Of a stretch of 64,000 nucleotides of DNA, positions 42,846 to 51,549 are shown piece after piece (position 1 is the stretch's first letter; every line of letters begins with the position of its first letter). Made by a program: the position numbers and the translations under genes. The stretch comes from Candidatus Poribacteria bacterium. GTDB taxonomy: Bacteria > Poribacteria > WGA-4E > WGA-3G. The DNA is taken from positions 1-64,000 of the forward strand of contig JAPPCZ010000096.1 in the NCBI GenBank assembly GCA_028824685.1, in the 5' to 3' direction. The notes beneath the pieces are model-generated. The model saw only the letters and a list, made by a program, of their open reading frames with translations. It searched no databases and was not told the DNA's origin.

Positions 42846-43877
42846 TTATTCGTTCCAAATACCGATTTCGCGATAGAAACGGATAGCACCCGCGTGGAAA
42901 GGTGTGCCTACATCCTTGACTGCGTTTTTCTCATTGATGGCTTTGCCCGCTTTATGTGCTTTGACAACTTCAGCGCGATGCGTATACAAGATTTTCGTAA
43001 AATGATAGACCATGTCTTCATCTGCATTCGCAGCCGTGATAATATGCATTGAACCAACATTCATGGTATCAAAGGGTTCTGTCAGCACTTTTTCATACGC
43101 ATCCACGGGAATAGTTATTGGGTTAAAGAAGGGGTACTTTTCGAAGAGTGCTTTTTTCGATGCTTCCTCAAACGGCACAAAAGTTATATCTTGAGTTGTG
43201 CTCACCTGCGTTATGGCAGGTGTTGGAATTGCACCACCCATAAAAGCGGCGGCAGCGGAACCGTCCGCTAATAAATCTGCTGCAGCACTGTATTTAGCGT
43301 TGAGTGGGGAAAAGTCCTCATACGTCACACCGTGTTCTGCTAATATTGGTTTTAGAAAATACTCGAAACCCGCACCCGCGGGCCCCACAACGACGCGTTT
43401 TCCCTTAAAATCAGCAATTGACTGGATACCTGAAGATTTTTGCGTAACAAATATACCGACATTCGGTGCAAGTGTCATGACTGAATGGATAGGTTGTTCC
43501 GTTTGCCATGCCCCTTCACCACGCACCGCAAAATAGGAAATCGCGGCATTGGCAATTGCAAATTCTAAAGTTGCATCTTCCCTAACGATCAATCGTATGT
43601 TTTCTTGTGTGCCATTAGTCCCCTCAGCGGTTACTTCCCAGTCCTTATCCGTAATGTTCCGACTTATAACGTCTGCAATTGCGCCACCGACGCGGTGAAA
43701 AGCACCCCCTAATGTACCTGTTCCGATGCTAATAAAGCGGCGTTTCTCAGTATTATTTTTAACTTGACCAGATTGATCATTTTTCTCACTTTGCTTTGAT
43801 GCGTTATCGCACCCAATTACAAGACTCAAAGCAAAGGCAAGACAAAAAATGGATAAATAAGATATGATGAACTTCAT
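42846..43877 (-). CDS. TAXI-family TRAP solute-binding lipoprotein
   Basis: A 343-residue receptor starting at the ATG at 43877, which has GGAGAAC upstream; ten more residues are possible upstream without a ribosome site. Signal and lipobox L-V-I-G before Cys23 predict a lipoprotein. The TAXI pattern is clear: F-I-S-I-G-T-G-T-L-G-G-A-F-H-R-V-G-G-A near residues 48-66 and F-K-G-K-R-V-V-V-G-P-A-G-A-G near 157-170. TAXI receptors feed fused TRAP permeases in sodium-driven uptake of organic acids such as glutamate or 2-oxoglutarate. A matching permease lies at 15028-16998. Confidence 0.9.
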   Translation of the reverse strand: MKFIISYLSIFCLAFALSLVIGCDNASKQSEKNDQSGQVKNNTEKRRFISIGTGTLGGAFHRVGGAIADVISRNITDKDWEVTAEGTNGTQENIRLIVREDATLEFAIANAAISYFAVRGEGAWQTEQPIHSVMTLAPNVGIFVTQKSSGIQSIADFKGKRVVVGPAGAGFEYFLKPILAEHGVTYEDFSPLNAKYSAAADLLADGSAAAAFMGGAIPTPAITQVSTTQDITFVPFEEASKKALFEKYPFFNPITIPVDAYEKVLTEPFDTMNVGSMHIITAANADEDMVYHFTKILYTHRAEVVKAHKAGKAINEKNAVKDVGTPFHAGAIRFYREIGIWNE

Positions 43878-44356
43878 TAATGTTCTCCTATAATGACAAA
43901 GCCTCAAGACTTCAATCAGGATGATGGTTTTATTTTTAATTTTTAGCCTCTATAAAAAACAAAATGTTATAGTGAAATCTATAATTACTTGGACACTACG
44001 GTAGGTGCGGTTAGGAAACCGAACCCATAGGCGTCAACTTAAGGCATTTAATTCTGTTTTAGGTTATATAGCCTCGTAGAGGCGGTATGTTTATAGAATA
44101 AGGAGTTAACCAATCTTGAGCCTCGTAGAGGCGGTATATGTATAACCTTATATGTCGCTCCTACGGAGCTCAAGAGACTGTTTGACTGTGCCTTCTATAA
44201 ACATTTCGTTCCTATGGAACTCAAGATGCAAAATCGGGTTTGAAAAGCCCTCCCACAAAACGCCCATCACTAAATTGACACCTATGGTGCGGTTAGGAAA
44301 CCGAACCTACCAGGGGTGTGCACATATTTTAGATTTTACTATAGACGACACTATTG
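43878..44356. repeat. Cluster of covarying short hairpins
   Basis: No gene. Contains GGTGCGG-TTAGGAAA-CCGAACC imperfect palindromes at 44004-44025 and 44286-44307 flanking four 13-base hairpins: GCCTCGTAGAGGC (44071-44083 and 44120-44132), GCTCCTACGGAGC (44157-44169) and GTTCCTATGGAAC (44208-44220). The order resembles the island at 33587-34027, again bounded by CTATAAACAT and TCAAG-type flanks. Confidence 0.85.
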
Positions 44357-45649
44357 TTACACAGAATATCCAAGCGGTACCTCAGGTGGAAAATAACACA
44401 TCTTAGACATTGCAGGAAAGATATGCGTTACGTCACGTCTGTAGACATCTCCACTTAAAATATCAACAATGCCGCCAAGATGTTCTGGATTCTCTGATAA
44501 AAACCGTGCAAAACTAAATTCCTTCGTATAAAAAGCGTAGACAAGTTTCCGAAACGCTTCCATACCAGCAACAAACGTATGTCCGAAACTCCCTAATTGT
44601 GTTTCAGAAAAATCGTTCTCTCGGAACGCTTCGATAATTGCATCCGCTGCCATTTCACCCGATTTGAGTGCTAAAAACAGACCTGTTGAATAGACTGGGT
44701 CTAAAAACCCAAACGCGTCACCTATCAATACCCAATTATCTCCTGCGATACGACTCGCACGATATGAGAAATCTTTCGTTGCCTGGATAGGAAAGAGTTG
44801 TTTTGCTCCTTCAAGTCGTTGTTTCAAAGGTTGGCATTTCTCCAGTTCTTCGTCAAAGATTTTCTGTGCATTGAGTTTACCGTCAGGTTCTCTGCGATTT
44901 TGGAGAAGGTAATCTAATTCACCGACCACTCCAACACTCGTACGATTGTAGGGTAGTGGAATTGACCAGAACCACGAGTCTTTTTCTTCGGTATGCAATA
45001 TAAGGGTAGCACCTTCATCAATACCCTCGTCGCGATGCCCGCCTTCGTAGTGTGTAAAAAGGGATGCCTTTTTCAGGTTCGGTTCTATGGTGTTGAGGTC
45101 TAACTGTCTACCAATGAGAGACCGCTGCCCAGTTGAATCCACTATAACAGTTCCTTGTATCGTTTCAAGGTTGTTTTTCTCTTGCGATTGACCGTTTTTT
45201 ACATTTTGTGTAACAACACCAACTGCCTTATCCCCTTCAAAAAGTACTTTGCGAACACGGACACCTCGCCGGACCTCTACGCCTTTCTCTGTTGCATTGT
45301 CTAAAAGCATCTGGTCAAACTCGCTACGCAGTACCTGCCATGTAACTGCACTTTCATGTGGATTGGTATCAAAGAAGTAGAATGGGTTAGTCGCCTTACC
45401 CGTGCGCGTAAAAAACTGTACACTGAACTTCTGTGGAAAATGACTCGCTCTCAGTTTTTCAAGCATGCCGAGTCGTTTAAAAGTCCAGTACGTGGCGGGA
45501 ATGAGAGACTCACCGATCTTGAATGTTGGTTCAGCGTCGCGCTCAAGAAGTAGTACGCGGTAACCTTGCTGCGCTATGAGTGTTGCAGCAGTGCTTCCAG
45601 CGGGTCCGCCGCCGATAATGATGGTGTCGTAGTTTTTGTGTTTACTCAT
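44357..45649 (-). CDS. Flavin-dependent halogenase-like FAD oxidoreductase
   Basis: A 430-residue flavoprotein. The FAD-binding G-G-G-P-A-G-S-T-A-A is at residues 12-21 and the second FAD motif L-I-G-D-A-F-G-F-L-D-P at about 307-317. Between them lies W-F-W-S-I-P near 225-230, matching the W-x-W-x-I-P motif of flavin-dependent halogenases, and the early G-E-S-L-I-P segment fits the phenolic/pyrrole halogenase subgroup. Related geranylgeranyl-reductase-like proteins lack that motif. It could chlorinate or brominate an aromatic or pyrrole group, but no biosynthetic cluster or carrier protein is adjacent, so the role is open. Confidence 0.78.
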   Translation of the reverse strand: MSKHKNYDTIIIGGGPAGSTAATLIAQQGYRVLLLERDAEPTFKIGESLIPATYWTFKRLGMLEKLRASHFPQKFSVQFFTRTGKATNPFYFFDTNPHESAVTWQVLRSEFDQMLLDNATEKGVEVRRGVRVRKVLFEGDKAVGVVTQNVKNGQSQEKNNLETIQGTVIVDSTGQRSLIGRQLDLNTIEPNLKKASLFTHYEGGHRDEGIDEGATLILHTEEKDSWFWSIPLPYNRTSVGVVGELDYLLQNRREPDGKLNAQKIFDEELEKCQPLKQRLEGAKQLFPIQATKDFSYRASRIAGDNWVLIGDAFGFLDPVYSTGLFLALKSGEMAADAIIEAFRENDFSETQLGSFGHTFVAGMEAFRKLVYAFYTKEFSFARFLSENPEHLGGIVDILSGDVYRRDVTHIFPAMSKMCYFPPEVPLGYSV

Positions 45650-45740
45650 CTATGTTTCTTTGCACCAATTGTGGTTTTGAGTTTCAACGATTAGAGACTT
45701 GATCAGAATTGTCAATGCCGGTTGGATATCCAGTGTTTTA

Positions 45741-48700
45741 TTAAGTTTCCTTAGAGCCAATACGGTTTACTATCCAACGAGCAAATTGTCGCACCTTTGC
45801 TCCACCTAATTTCAACCAATTACGGGCATCATTTATCTCTGACAGAAGTTTACAGGCCCGAGGATAATTTGGTTGAATTGATAATGCATTTTTGATCGAT
45901 AGTTGTGCTTCTTTCAATCTGCCTAATTGGAAGTAAGCCAATCCAAGATAATAATGCGTTTTTTCACAATTTGGATTGATTTTGTTTGCTTTTTGAAGTA
46001 TGTTTATACCTTTTTCATATCTGCTGTTTTTTATATGAATAACGCCCTCTTCATAATAAACTTGCTTTAAGAGCCCGTATGCAGGTTGATAATTTTGATC
46101 AATATTCAACACTTTTTTCACTGATTTCTTCGCGGACTTCCACTCACTCTTTTTAAGATAAGTCAAACCACGCTTGCAATATTCTTGTTTAATATTTTCC
46201 AAAAAATCAATAGCAGGTTGATAGCTTGAATTAAGTTTTAAAGCCTTTTTCGCGGACAATTCTGCTGCATCAAGATTACTTATTCTAAGGTAATCATGCC
46301 CTTGTTCTAAGTAAACATCCTGTATTTTCTTTAATAGATTAAGAGTGTCCTGATCATTAACATCAAGCCTTGTTGCCTCAAGCACTGTTTCACTTGCGTC
46401 TGGTAAATTTTCCATTTTAAAGTAAGTCCGAGCGAGGTTGTAGTATGCTTTTTGATAATCAGACTTAATTTCAATTGCACGTTTTAGTGGACTTACGGCC
46501 TTAGCATACTCACCCATCTCGTAGTAAACGATGCTAAGATCAGTATGGGCTACATGACAGCTTTCATCAATGTTTATTGCTTGCTGATAGGCACTTATTG
46601 CATTGCTGTACTCTTCCATTTTCCGATAAACCATACCAAGATTGTTATATGCATCTTTATATTTTTTATCAATCCTTATTGCCTGTTGATAAGATTTTAC
46701 TGCTTCGGTGTACGCTTTTCTATTCTGATGCTCATCACCTTGCTCTTTGTATTTTTCTTTTATTTTTTCTAAAAGTTTATTGGCGCGTTCACAAGTATCG
46801 TCAACTTCCAATGCTTCTTTTGCTTCTTTCTCTGCTGTTTCAATATCTCCTAATTTAAGGTAAGTCTTGCCAAGACCGAGATGAGCATCTTTAAATTTTG
46901 GGTCAATTTCTACTGCTCTTTGAAATTCGGCAATCGCTTGATCATATTGTCTCATCGTAAGAGAACTGCTGCCCTTGTCGCAGTATTTCTTTTTTACATC
47001 CCCCAAAAGTTCCTGGGCGGGTGAATAGTTATTTTTGAGTTTTAGAGCTTCTTTAGCTGCACTTTCCGCTTCATCCAAATTGCCTTGTGCAAGATGCACT
47101 CTTCCCAGTCCACAGTGCGCATCAGTAAAAATAGGTTCTATATTTATAGCTTCTTGGAATTTGTCAATCGCCATATTCCATCCACGATTGCTCAAGAAAT
47201 TACGACCAGAGCAATAATGTCCTAGAGCATCCAAAAGTTTCTGTGAATCCGGATGATTATTATTTATTAATCCTAAAGCTTTTCGAGCAGCATTTTCTGC
47301 TTCGTCCAAATTGCCTTGTGCCAGGTGCACTCGCCCCAGTCCATAGTGTGCGTCAGTAAAGATAGGTTCTCGGTTTACAGATTGCTGGAATTTATTAATC
47401 GCCCTATACCATTCATGATTGCTCAAGAAATTATAACCAGAGTGGTAATACTTTATAGCATCCAAAAGCTTCTGTGAATCGGGATGATTATTTTGTGTCA
47501 ACCCTAAAGCTTTTTCAGCAGCATTTTCTGCTTCATCCAAATTGCCTTGTGCAAGGTGCACTCGTCCGAGTCCACAGTGTGCGTCAGTAAAGATAGGTTC
47601 TATATTTATAGCTTCTTGGAATTTGTCAATCGCCATATTCCATTCACGATTGTCCAAGAAATTACAACCAGAGTGGTAACGCTCTATAGCTTTCAAAAGG
47701 TTTTGGGCATCCGGATAATTATTTTCCTCAAGCCTTATGGCTTCTTTGGCTTTATTTTCTCCAACTTCTAAGTTACCCTGTCCAAGGTATGCGCGCCCCA
47801 GTCCGCAGTGTATCTCTGCATCAACGGGGTCTATATTTATCGCCTCATTGAACTTGGCGATCGCTTCGCTACATTTCTGATTGTCCAAATGCTCTATACC
47901 CGAGTTGTAAATTTCCTCTTTTCGTTTATTGCCTTCAAAACGAGAGGAGTTCAGATAACTTCTCAAATAACAGAGACTTGTCGCGATAGCATCCGCAGAA
48001 TGATGCGGTTCCGGAATTTGCGAGAGTTTACACATCTGCTTGACAGCCTTCTGGACATCTTCCTTAGATGCCTTTTTGCTGCCCGTGGCAGCATGTTTAA
48101 CGTGCTGTGGCGTATAGAGTAGACATTCTATGCCTTCCTTGTCAGCGATACTTCTTACAGTTGCTACACACGCCGCGACATACAAAAACCAATTCTTTCT
48201 TTCTTCCTCTGATGTAACTTCAAGTTTCTCAACTGCAATAGCATGCGGTCGAATTGATGGAAACTGTATCAACGCTTTTATTTTTTCCTCTATCTGTCTA
48301 AGTTTGTCTTCTGGGGTTCCTGTAGGTCTCTCAGTGTCAAAGTCAAGAACAGAATATCCATCAGAGGTTTTTTGCGTGACTGACCACCCTACATTTGTGT
48401 TCCGAGTACCAATATTTCCAGGGTCAACGCCAATGACAGTCATACCATCCCCAAGTAGTTGCTCAGGGAGAGGTTCAACATAGTCCGATGGTTCTTCAGT
48501 AACTATTGGCATCATTTCCTCGGGCCGCGGTGGAATCGGAATGTTTTCAAGCGTTTCTACAGATTCAACGAGAGTAGCCGGAATATAATCTAAAAATTGA
48601 GATTTCCCCCGTGGGTATTGCGCGTCTTCTTGATAAGACGACAGACACAACCAATTCTTTGCACGTGTCATCGCTACATAAAGGAGCCGGAGTTCCTCAC

Positions 48701-49979
48701 CCCAATCCTGTTCATTAGAATTGTGAAAAGGTAATAAACTGGTGCATACGCCTGCAACAAATACGTTTGGAAATTCTAATCCTTTGGCTTTATGGATTGT
48801 CATGAGAGACACACCATCTATATCTCTGTTTGAGGAGTTACCAACAACATGATACGGAATTTCTAATTCCCTGAAAGCCTCTGTAAAAGCCTCTGCTTGC
48901 CTATTAGTGCGGTACAATACAGCAAAATCCCTCGGCCTTCGTTCTGCTTGACGAGCGCGCTGGATAAAATCGGCAATTGTGGCAGCTTCCCTTTCGTGAT
49001 TCTCGGTATGAAGATGTTTTATTTTCTCACCCTGAGGGTTCCGTGTAAACAGTTCCTTTTCTCGCCGATCTGGATTGAACTCTGCTAAAGCACGGGATGC
49101 CTCGACTATCTGCGGTGTAGAACGATAGTTTTGTCCGAGCGAAATCACCTCGGCATTACAAAAATCCTCCTCAAAATTTAAGATATTTTGGATATCAGCA
49201 CCCCGAAATCCGTAAATACCTTGGTCATCATCCCCAACAACCCGTAGGTTCTGATGCCTTTCTGCAAGAGTTTTGATAATTTGGTATTGAATAGGATCCG
49301 TGTCCTGGTATTCATCAACGAAGATAAGATCAAATTTCTCTTGCCATCTTTCTCTAACTGCAGGAACGTCCCTGAGGAGCGCGTTCGTCAATAGTTGGCA
49401 CTCAGTATAATTAGTCTCGCCATTTTCAACGAGTTGTCTGTATCTCTGGTAGATTTCTACATAGGTTTGTGAGATGTGGCGATGCTGCGCGTAACTTCCT
49501 ACCTCAGTAGGAGAAACATCCTCTGCTGTGCACTCGTTTATAAAACGCAGGACATCCTCGGGTTCAGCAAATTGATGATGCTGGAGATATTCAACTTGAG
49601 CACGCGTGCCCTCATTATAGAGACGTGTTAACTCATTAATGGTAAACTCTTGTCTGTTACTTATGTCCAATTGCTGAGCATCTTGGTGCAGAACCTTCCC
49701 GCAAAAACTGTGGAACGTTGAAATCCAAACGTCAGTAGCGTTTTCGTCTCGCTCCATGACTACTTGCACACGGTGCCTCAACTCCTCACGAGCTTTGCGC
49801 GTGAAACTAAATGCCAAAATCTTGTCCGGTATCACCCCATTTTCTTCTATGGCGTAAGCAATAGAACAAGCAACTGTATGGGTTTTGCCAGAACCCGGTC
49901 CGGCAATAATCAGAAGAGGTCCTTCTGTATGCGTAACAGCTTCTCGCTGGGGGCGGTTTAAGTTATTTAAAATAGACAT
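45741..49979 (-). CDS. Fusion of UvrD-family helicase lacking 2B, RuvC-type nuclease and TPR array
   Basis: Numbers are for the 1429-residue form starting at TTG 50030; the ATG at 49979 (residue 18) is the other start. Residues 20-480 are a superfamily 1 helicase: Walker A G-P-G-S-G-K-T 44-50, V-D-E-Y-Q-D-T-D 238-245, G-D-D-D-Q-G-I-Y-G 266-274, Q-N-Y-R-S 300-304, T-I-H-K-A-K-G-L-E-F 411-420, Y-V-A-M-T-R-A-K 451-458. The 2B subdomain normally between motifs IV and V is missing. Residues 530-690 are RuvC-like: D536 in V-D-P-G, E601 in A-V-E-K-L-E, H677 and D680 in H-H-S-A-D-A. Residues 705-1429 are TPRs, partly near-identical 77-residue units. It probably unwinds and cuts branched DNA. Confidence 0.85.
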   Translation of the reverse strand: MSILNNLNRPQREAVTHTEGPLLIIAGPGSGKTHTVACSIAYAIEENGVIPDKILAFSFTRKAREELRHRVQVVMERDENATDVWISTFHSFCGKVLHQDAQQLDISNRQEFTINELTRLYNEGTRAQVEYLQHHQFAEPEDVLRFINECTAEDVSPTEVGSYAQHRHISQTYVEIYQRYRQLVENGETNYTECQLLTNALLRDVPAVRERWQEKFDLIFVDEYQDTDPIQYQIIKTLAERHQNLRVVGDDDQGIYGFRGADIQNILNFEEDFCNAEVISLGQNYRSTPQIVEASRALAEFNPDRREKELFTRNPQGEKIKHLHTENHEREAATIADFIQRARQAERRPRDFAVLYRTNRQAEAFTEAFRELEIPYHVVGNSSNRDIDGVSLMTIHKAKGLEFPNVFVAGVCTSLLPFHNSNEQDWGEELRLLYVAMTRAKNWLCLSSYQEDAQYPRGKSQFLDYIPATLVESVETLENIPIPPRPEEMMPIVTEEPSDYVEPLPEQLLGDGMTVIGVDPGNIGTRNTNVGWSVTQKTSDGYSVLDFDTERPTGTPEDKLRQIEEKIKALIQFPSIRPHAIAVEKLEVTSEEERKNWFLYVAACVATVRSIADKEGIECLLYTPQHVKHAATGSKKASKEDVQKAVKQMCKLSQIPEPHHSADAIATSLCYLRSYLNSSRFEGNKRKEEIYNSGIEHLDNQKCSEAIAKFNEAINIDPVDAEIHCGLGRAYLGQGNLEVGENKAKEAIRLEENNYPDAQNLLKAIERYHSGCNFLDNREWNMAIDKFQEAINIEPIFTDAHCGLGRVHLAQGNLDEAENAAEKALGLTQNNHPDSQKLLDAIKYYHSGYNFLSNHEWYRAINKFQQSVNREPIFTDAHYGLGRVHLAQGNLDEAENAARKALGLINNNHPDSQKLLDALGHYCSGRNFLSNRGWNMAIDKFQEAINIEPIFTDAHCGLGRVHLAQGNLDEAESAAKEALKLKNNYSPAQELLGDVKKKYCDKGSSSLTMRQYDQAIAEFQRAVEIDPKFKDAHLGLGKTYLKLGDIETAEKEAKEALEVDDTCERANKLLEKIKEKYKEQGDEHQNRKAYTEAVKSYQQAIRIDKKYKDAYNNLGMVYRKMEEYSNAISAYQQAINIDESCHVAHTDLSIVYYEMGEYAKAVSPLKRAIEIKSDYQKAYYNLARTYFKMENLPDASETVLEATRLDVNDQDTLNLLKKIQDVYLEQGHDYLRISNLDAAELSAKKALKLNSSYQPAIDFLENIKQEYCKRGLTYLKKSEWKSAKKSVKKVLNIDQNYQPAYGLLKQVYYEEGVIHIKNSRYEKGINILQKANKINPNCEKTHYYLGLAYFQLGRLKEAQLSIKNALSIQPNYPRACKLLSEINDARNWLKLGGAKVRQFARWIVNRIGSKET
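47040..47780. repeat. 231-bp tandem repeats inside the TPR region
   Basis: Three close copies and one diverged copy of a 231-base unit (77 residues: two TPR motifs plus a linker helix) lie in tandem inside the helicase-nuclease fusion gene. Each contains A-H-C/Y-G-L-G-R-V-H-L-A-Q-G-N-L. The DNA identity is high, so duplication was recent or is maintained by recombination. Confidence 0.85.
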
Positions 49980-50026
49980 TATAGTTTCGCTTAGATTTGT
50001 TTGAAAAACAGAAAGTTCGCAGCTAG

Positions 50027-50227
50027 TCAATCCGCTGCTTTTTCGTCTGTTGTTTTCGTGGGTTTTGGGTCCTCTGGTGGCGGATCCACAAATTTGTATT
50101 TGCCAGACTTCCGGTATGCTTTCTCTAATGCTTGATAATGAGCGATCAATTTGTGAATATCATGATCAAATCGAGCAGATATTTCTTGTCGAATTCTGCG
50201 AATTTCATCAATTTCATAGTCTGCCAT
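50027..50227 (-). CDS. Small helical protein upstream of the helicase fusion
   Basis: A 66-residue charged protein (D-E-I-R-R-I-R-Q-E-I-S-A-R-F-D-H-D-I-H-K-L) ending in a Pro/Lys/Thr-rich tail. It resembles short orphan proteins that precede PIN-toxin or nuclease genes in many cyanobacteria and Poribacteria, but I cannot name the family. Its TGA overlaps the TTG start of the fusion gene by four bases (TTGA) if that start is used, suggesting coupling. GGAGAAGG lies upstream of its ATG. Confidence 0.65.
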   Translation of the reverse strand: MADYEIDEIRRIRQEISARFDHDIHKLIAHYQALEKAYRKSGKYKFVDPPPEDPKPTKTTDEKAAD

Positions 50228-50294
50228 TTTCCTTCTCCCTGCTAAATATTATAGCCTCTCAAGAATTGAATTGTCAAGGGAAACGCCTGTTCAT

Positions 50295-51545
50295 CTATAA
50301 GGCGCGTTCATCCGTAAACCGTTTTGATTTGAGCTCGAATCTCGGCAAAGTTCCTGGCGGGACAACTTTCACAATCGTGCGTAAACCTAATGCATTTCGG
50401 ATTGCTGAACTCACATCAGTTGCTGTATTAGCAGGATTAGCGTTAGTAGATTCTATCTGAATTTCAAGCTCATCAAGTGTTTCTGTGCGGTAAGCACGAA
50501 CAGCGAACTCGCTCACATCAGAGAACTTAAGGATAATATTTTCAATCGTAGCGGGATAAACATTCAAACCACGAATGATAATAGCGTTGTCCAACCGTCC
50601 GATAACACCACCATCAAGAACACGGTGTTGGTTTCCACATTCACAAGGTTCAGACTTGAGCTTGACATAATCACCTGTCCGATAACGAATTACGGGCATA
50701 CCAATTCGACCTAAATTCGTAATGACTAATTCCCCTTCCTCTGCTGGATTACCTGTTTCAGGATCAAGCACTTCACAGATAAACTCATCTTCGTTGAGGT
50801 GGACACCTGCTTGCGGCCCACACATCACCCCCCATGCGCCGACTTCGGTTGCGCCTGCATGGTCATAGGCGCGTGCACCCCAACGGTCCTCAATGCGCTG
50901 TTTTGTTGCAGATAGACTTGCCCCAGGTTCACCTGCGTGAATTGTTACTCTAACTTTGGAATCTTTGCTGAGGTTAACTCCCTCTTGCTCTGCAACTTCG
51001 GCAAGACGTAGAGCGTAAGTTGGTGTGCAAATTACCACCGTCACATCGTTGCTAAGGATAGCACGTATCCGTTGTTCGGATGTCAAACCACCATTTGCAA
51101 TTGTGAGTGCGCCAAGTTGCTGCGCGCCATGATAAGCACTCCAGAAACCGATAAATGGACCGAACGAAAACGCCATCATGAGTCGATCTGAGGATGTTAC
51201 CCCCGCAGCGTTATAAATATCTCTCCAGCATTTTCCCCACCAGTCCCACGATTCTCGGGTGTCTAACCATCGCAATGGTGCGCCTGTTGTACCTGAGGTC
51301 TGGTGTATGCAGGTATATTGTTCCAGTGGAAAGGTCAGATTTGTGCCGTAAGGTGGATGGGACACTTGATCAGCGCTGAGTTCGTCTTTTGTAGTAAAGG
51401 GTAGTTGCTGGTAATCAGTAAACGTCTGAATATCATTGGGGTGTGTAATTCCAACTTCGGTAAGTTTTTTCTTGTAGAAGGCGTTTGTTTCTATAACCGG
51501 AGCAAGCATTTCACGCAGACGGTGTAATTGTGATTTTATATCCAT
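50295..51545 (-). CDS. Phenylacetate-CoA ligase-like adenylating enzyme
   Basis: A 416-residue ANL-superfamily ligase started at the ATG at 51545. The phosphate-binding loop reads H-Q-T-S-G-T-T-G-A-P-L near residues 78-88; H-A-G-A-T-E near 232 and the adenine-contacting Y-R-T-G-D-Y near 286-291 follow; then G-R-L-D-N-A-I-I-I-R-G. A C-E-C-G pair near 298 resembles a feature of PaaK-like enzymes. It activates a carboxylic acid as acyl-AMP, then CoA thioester. It begins four bases after the HemW-like gene ends, so they form one unit. Confidence 0.87.
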   Translation of the reverse strand: MDIKSQLHRLREMLAPVIETNAFYKKKLTEVGITHPNDIQTFTDYQQLPFTTKDELSADQVSHPPYGTNLTFPLEQYTCIHQTSGTTGAPLRWLDTRESWDWWGKCWRDIYNAAGVTSSDRLMMAFSFGPFIGFWSAYHGAQQLGALTIANGGLTSEQRIRAILSNDVTVVICTPTYALRLAEVAEQEGVNLSKDSKVRVTIHAGEPGASLSATKQRIEDRWGARAYDHAGATEVGAWGVMCGPQAGVHLNEDEFICEVLDPETGNPAEEGELVITNLGRIGMPVIRYRTGDYVKLKSEPCECGNQHRVLDGGVIGRLDNAIIIRGLNVYPATIENIILKFSDVSEFAVRAYRTETLDELEIQIESTNANPANTATDVSSAIRNALGLRTIVKVVPPGTLPRFELKSKRFTDERAL

Positions 51546-51549
51546 GTAT

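Noticed and set aside
44071..44220. CRISPR-like array in the second hairpin cluster
   Set aside because: Same reasons as above; the spacers are not of uniform length.
45741..49979. Two separate genes (helicase and RuvC) fused by misassembly
   Set aside because: The reading frame is continuous with a plausible Pro/Glu-rich linker (residues 490-530) and no repeat at the junction; still worth confirming with reads.
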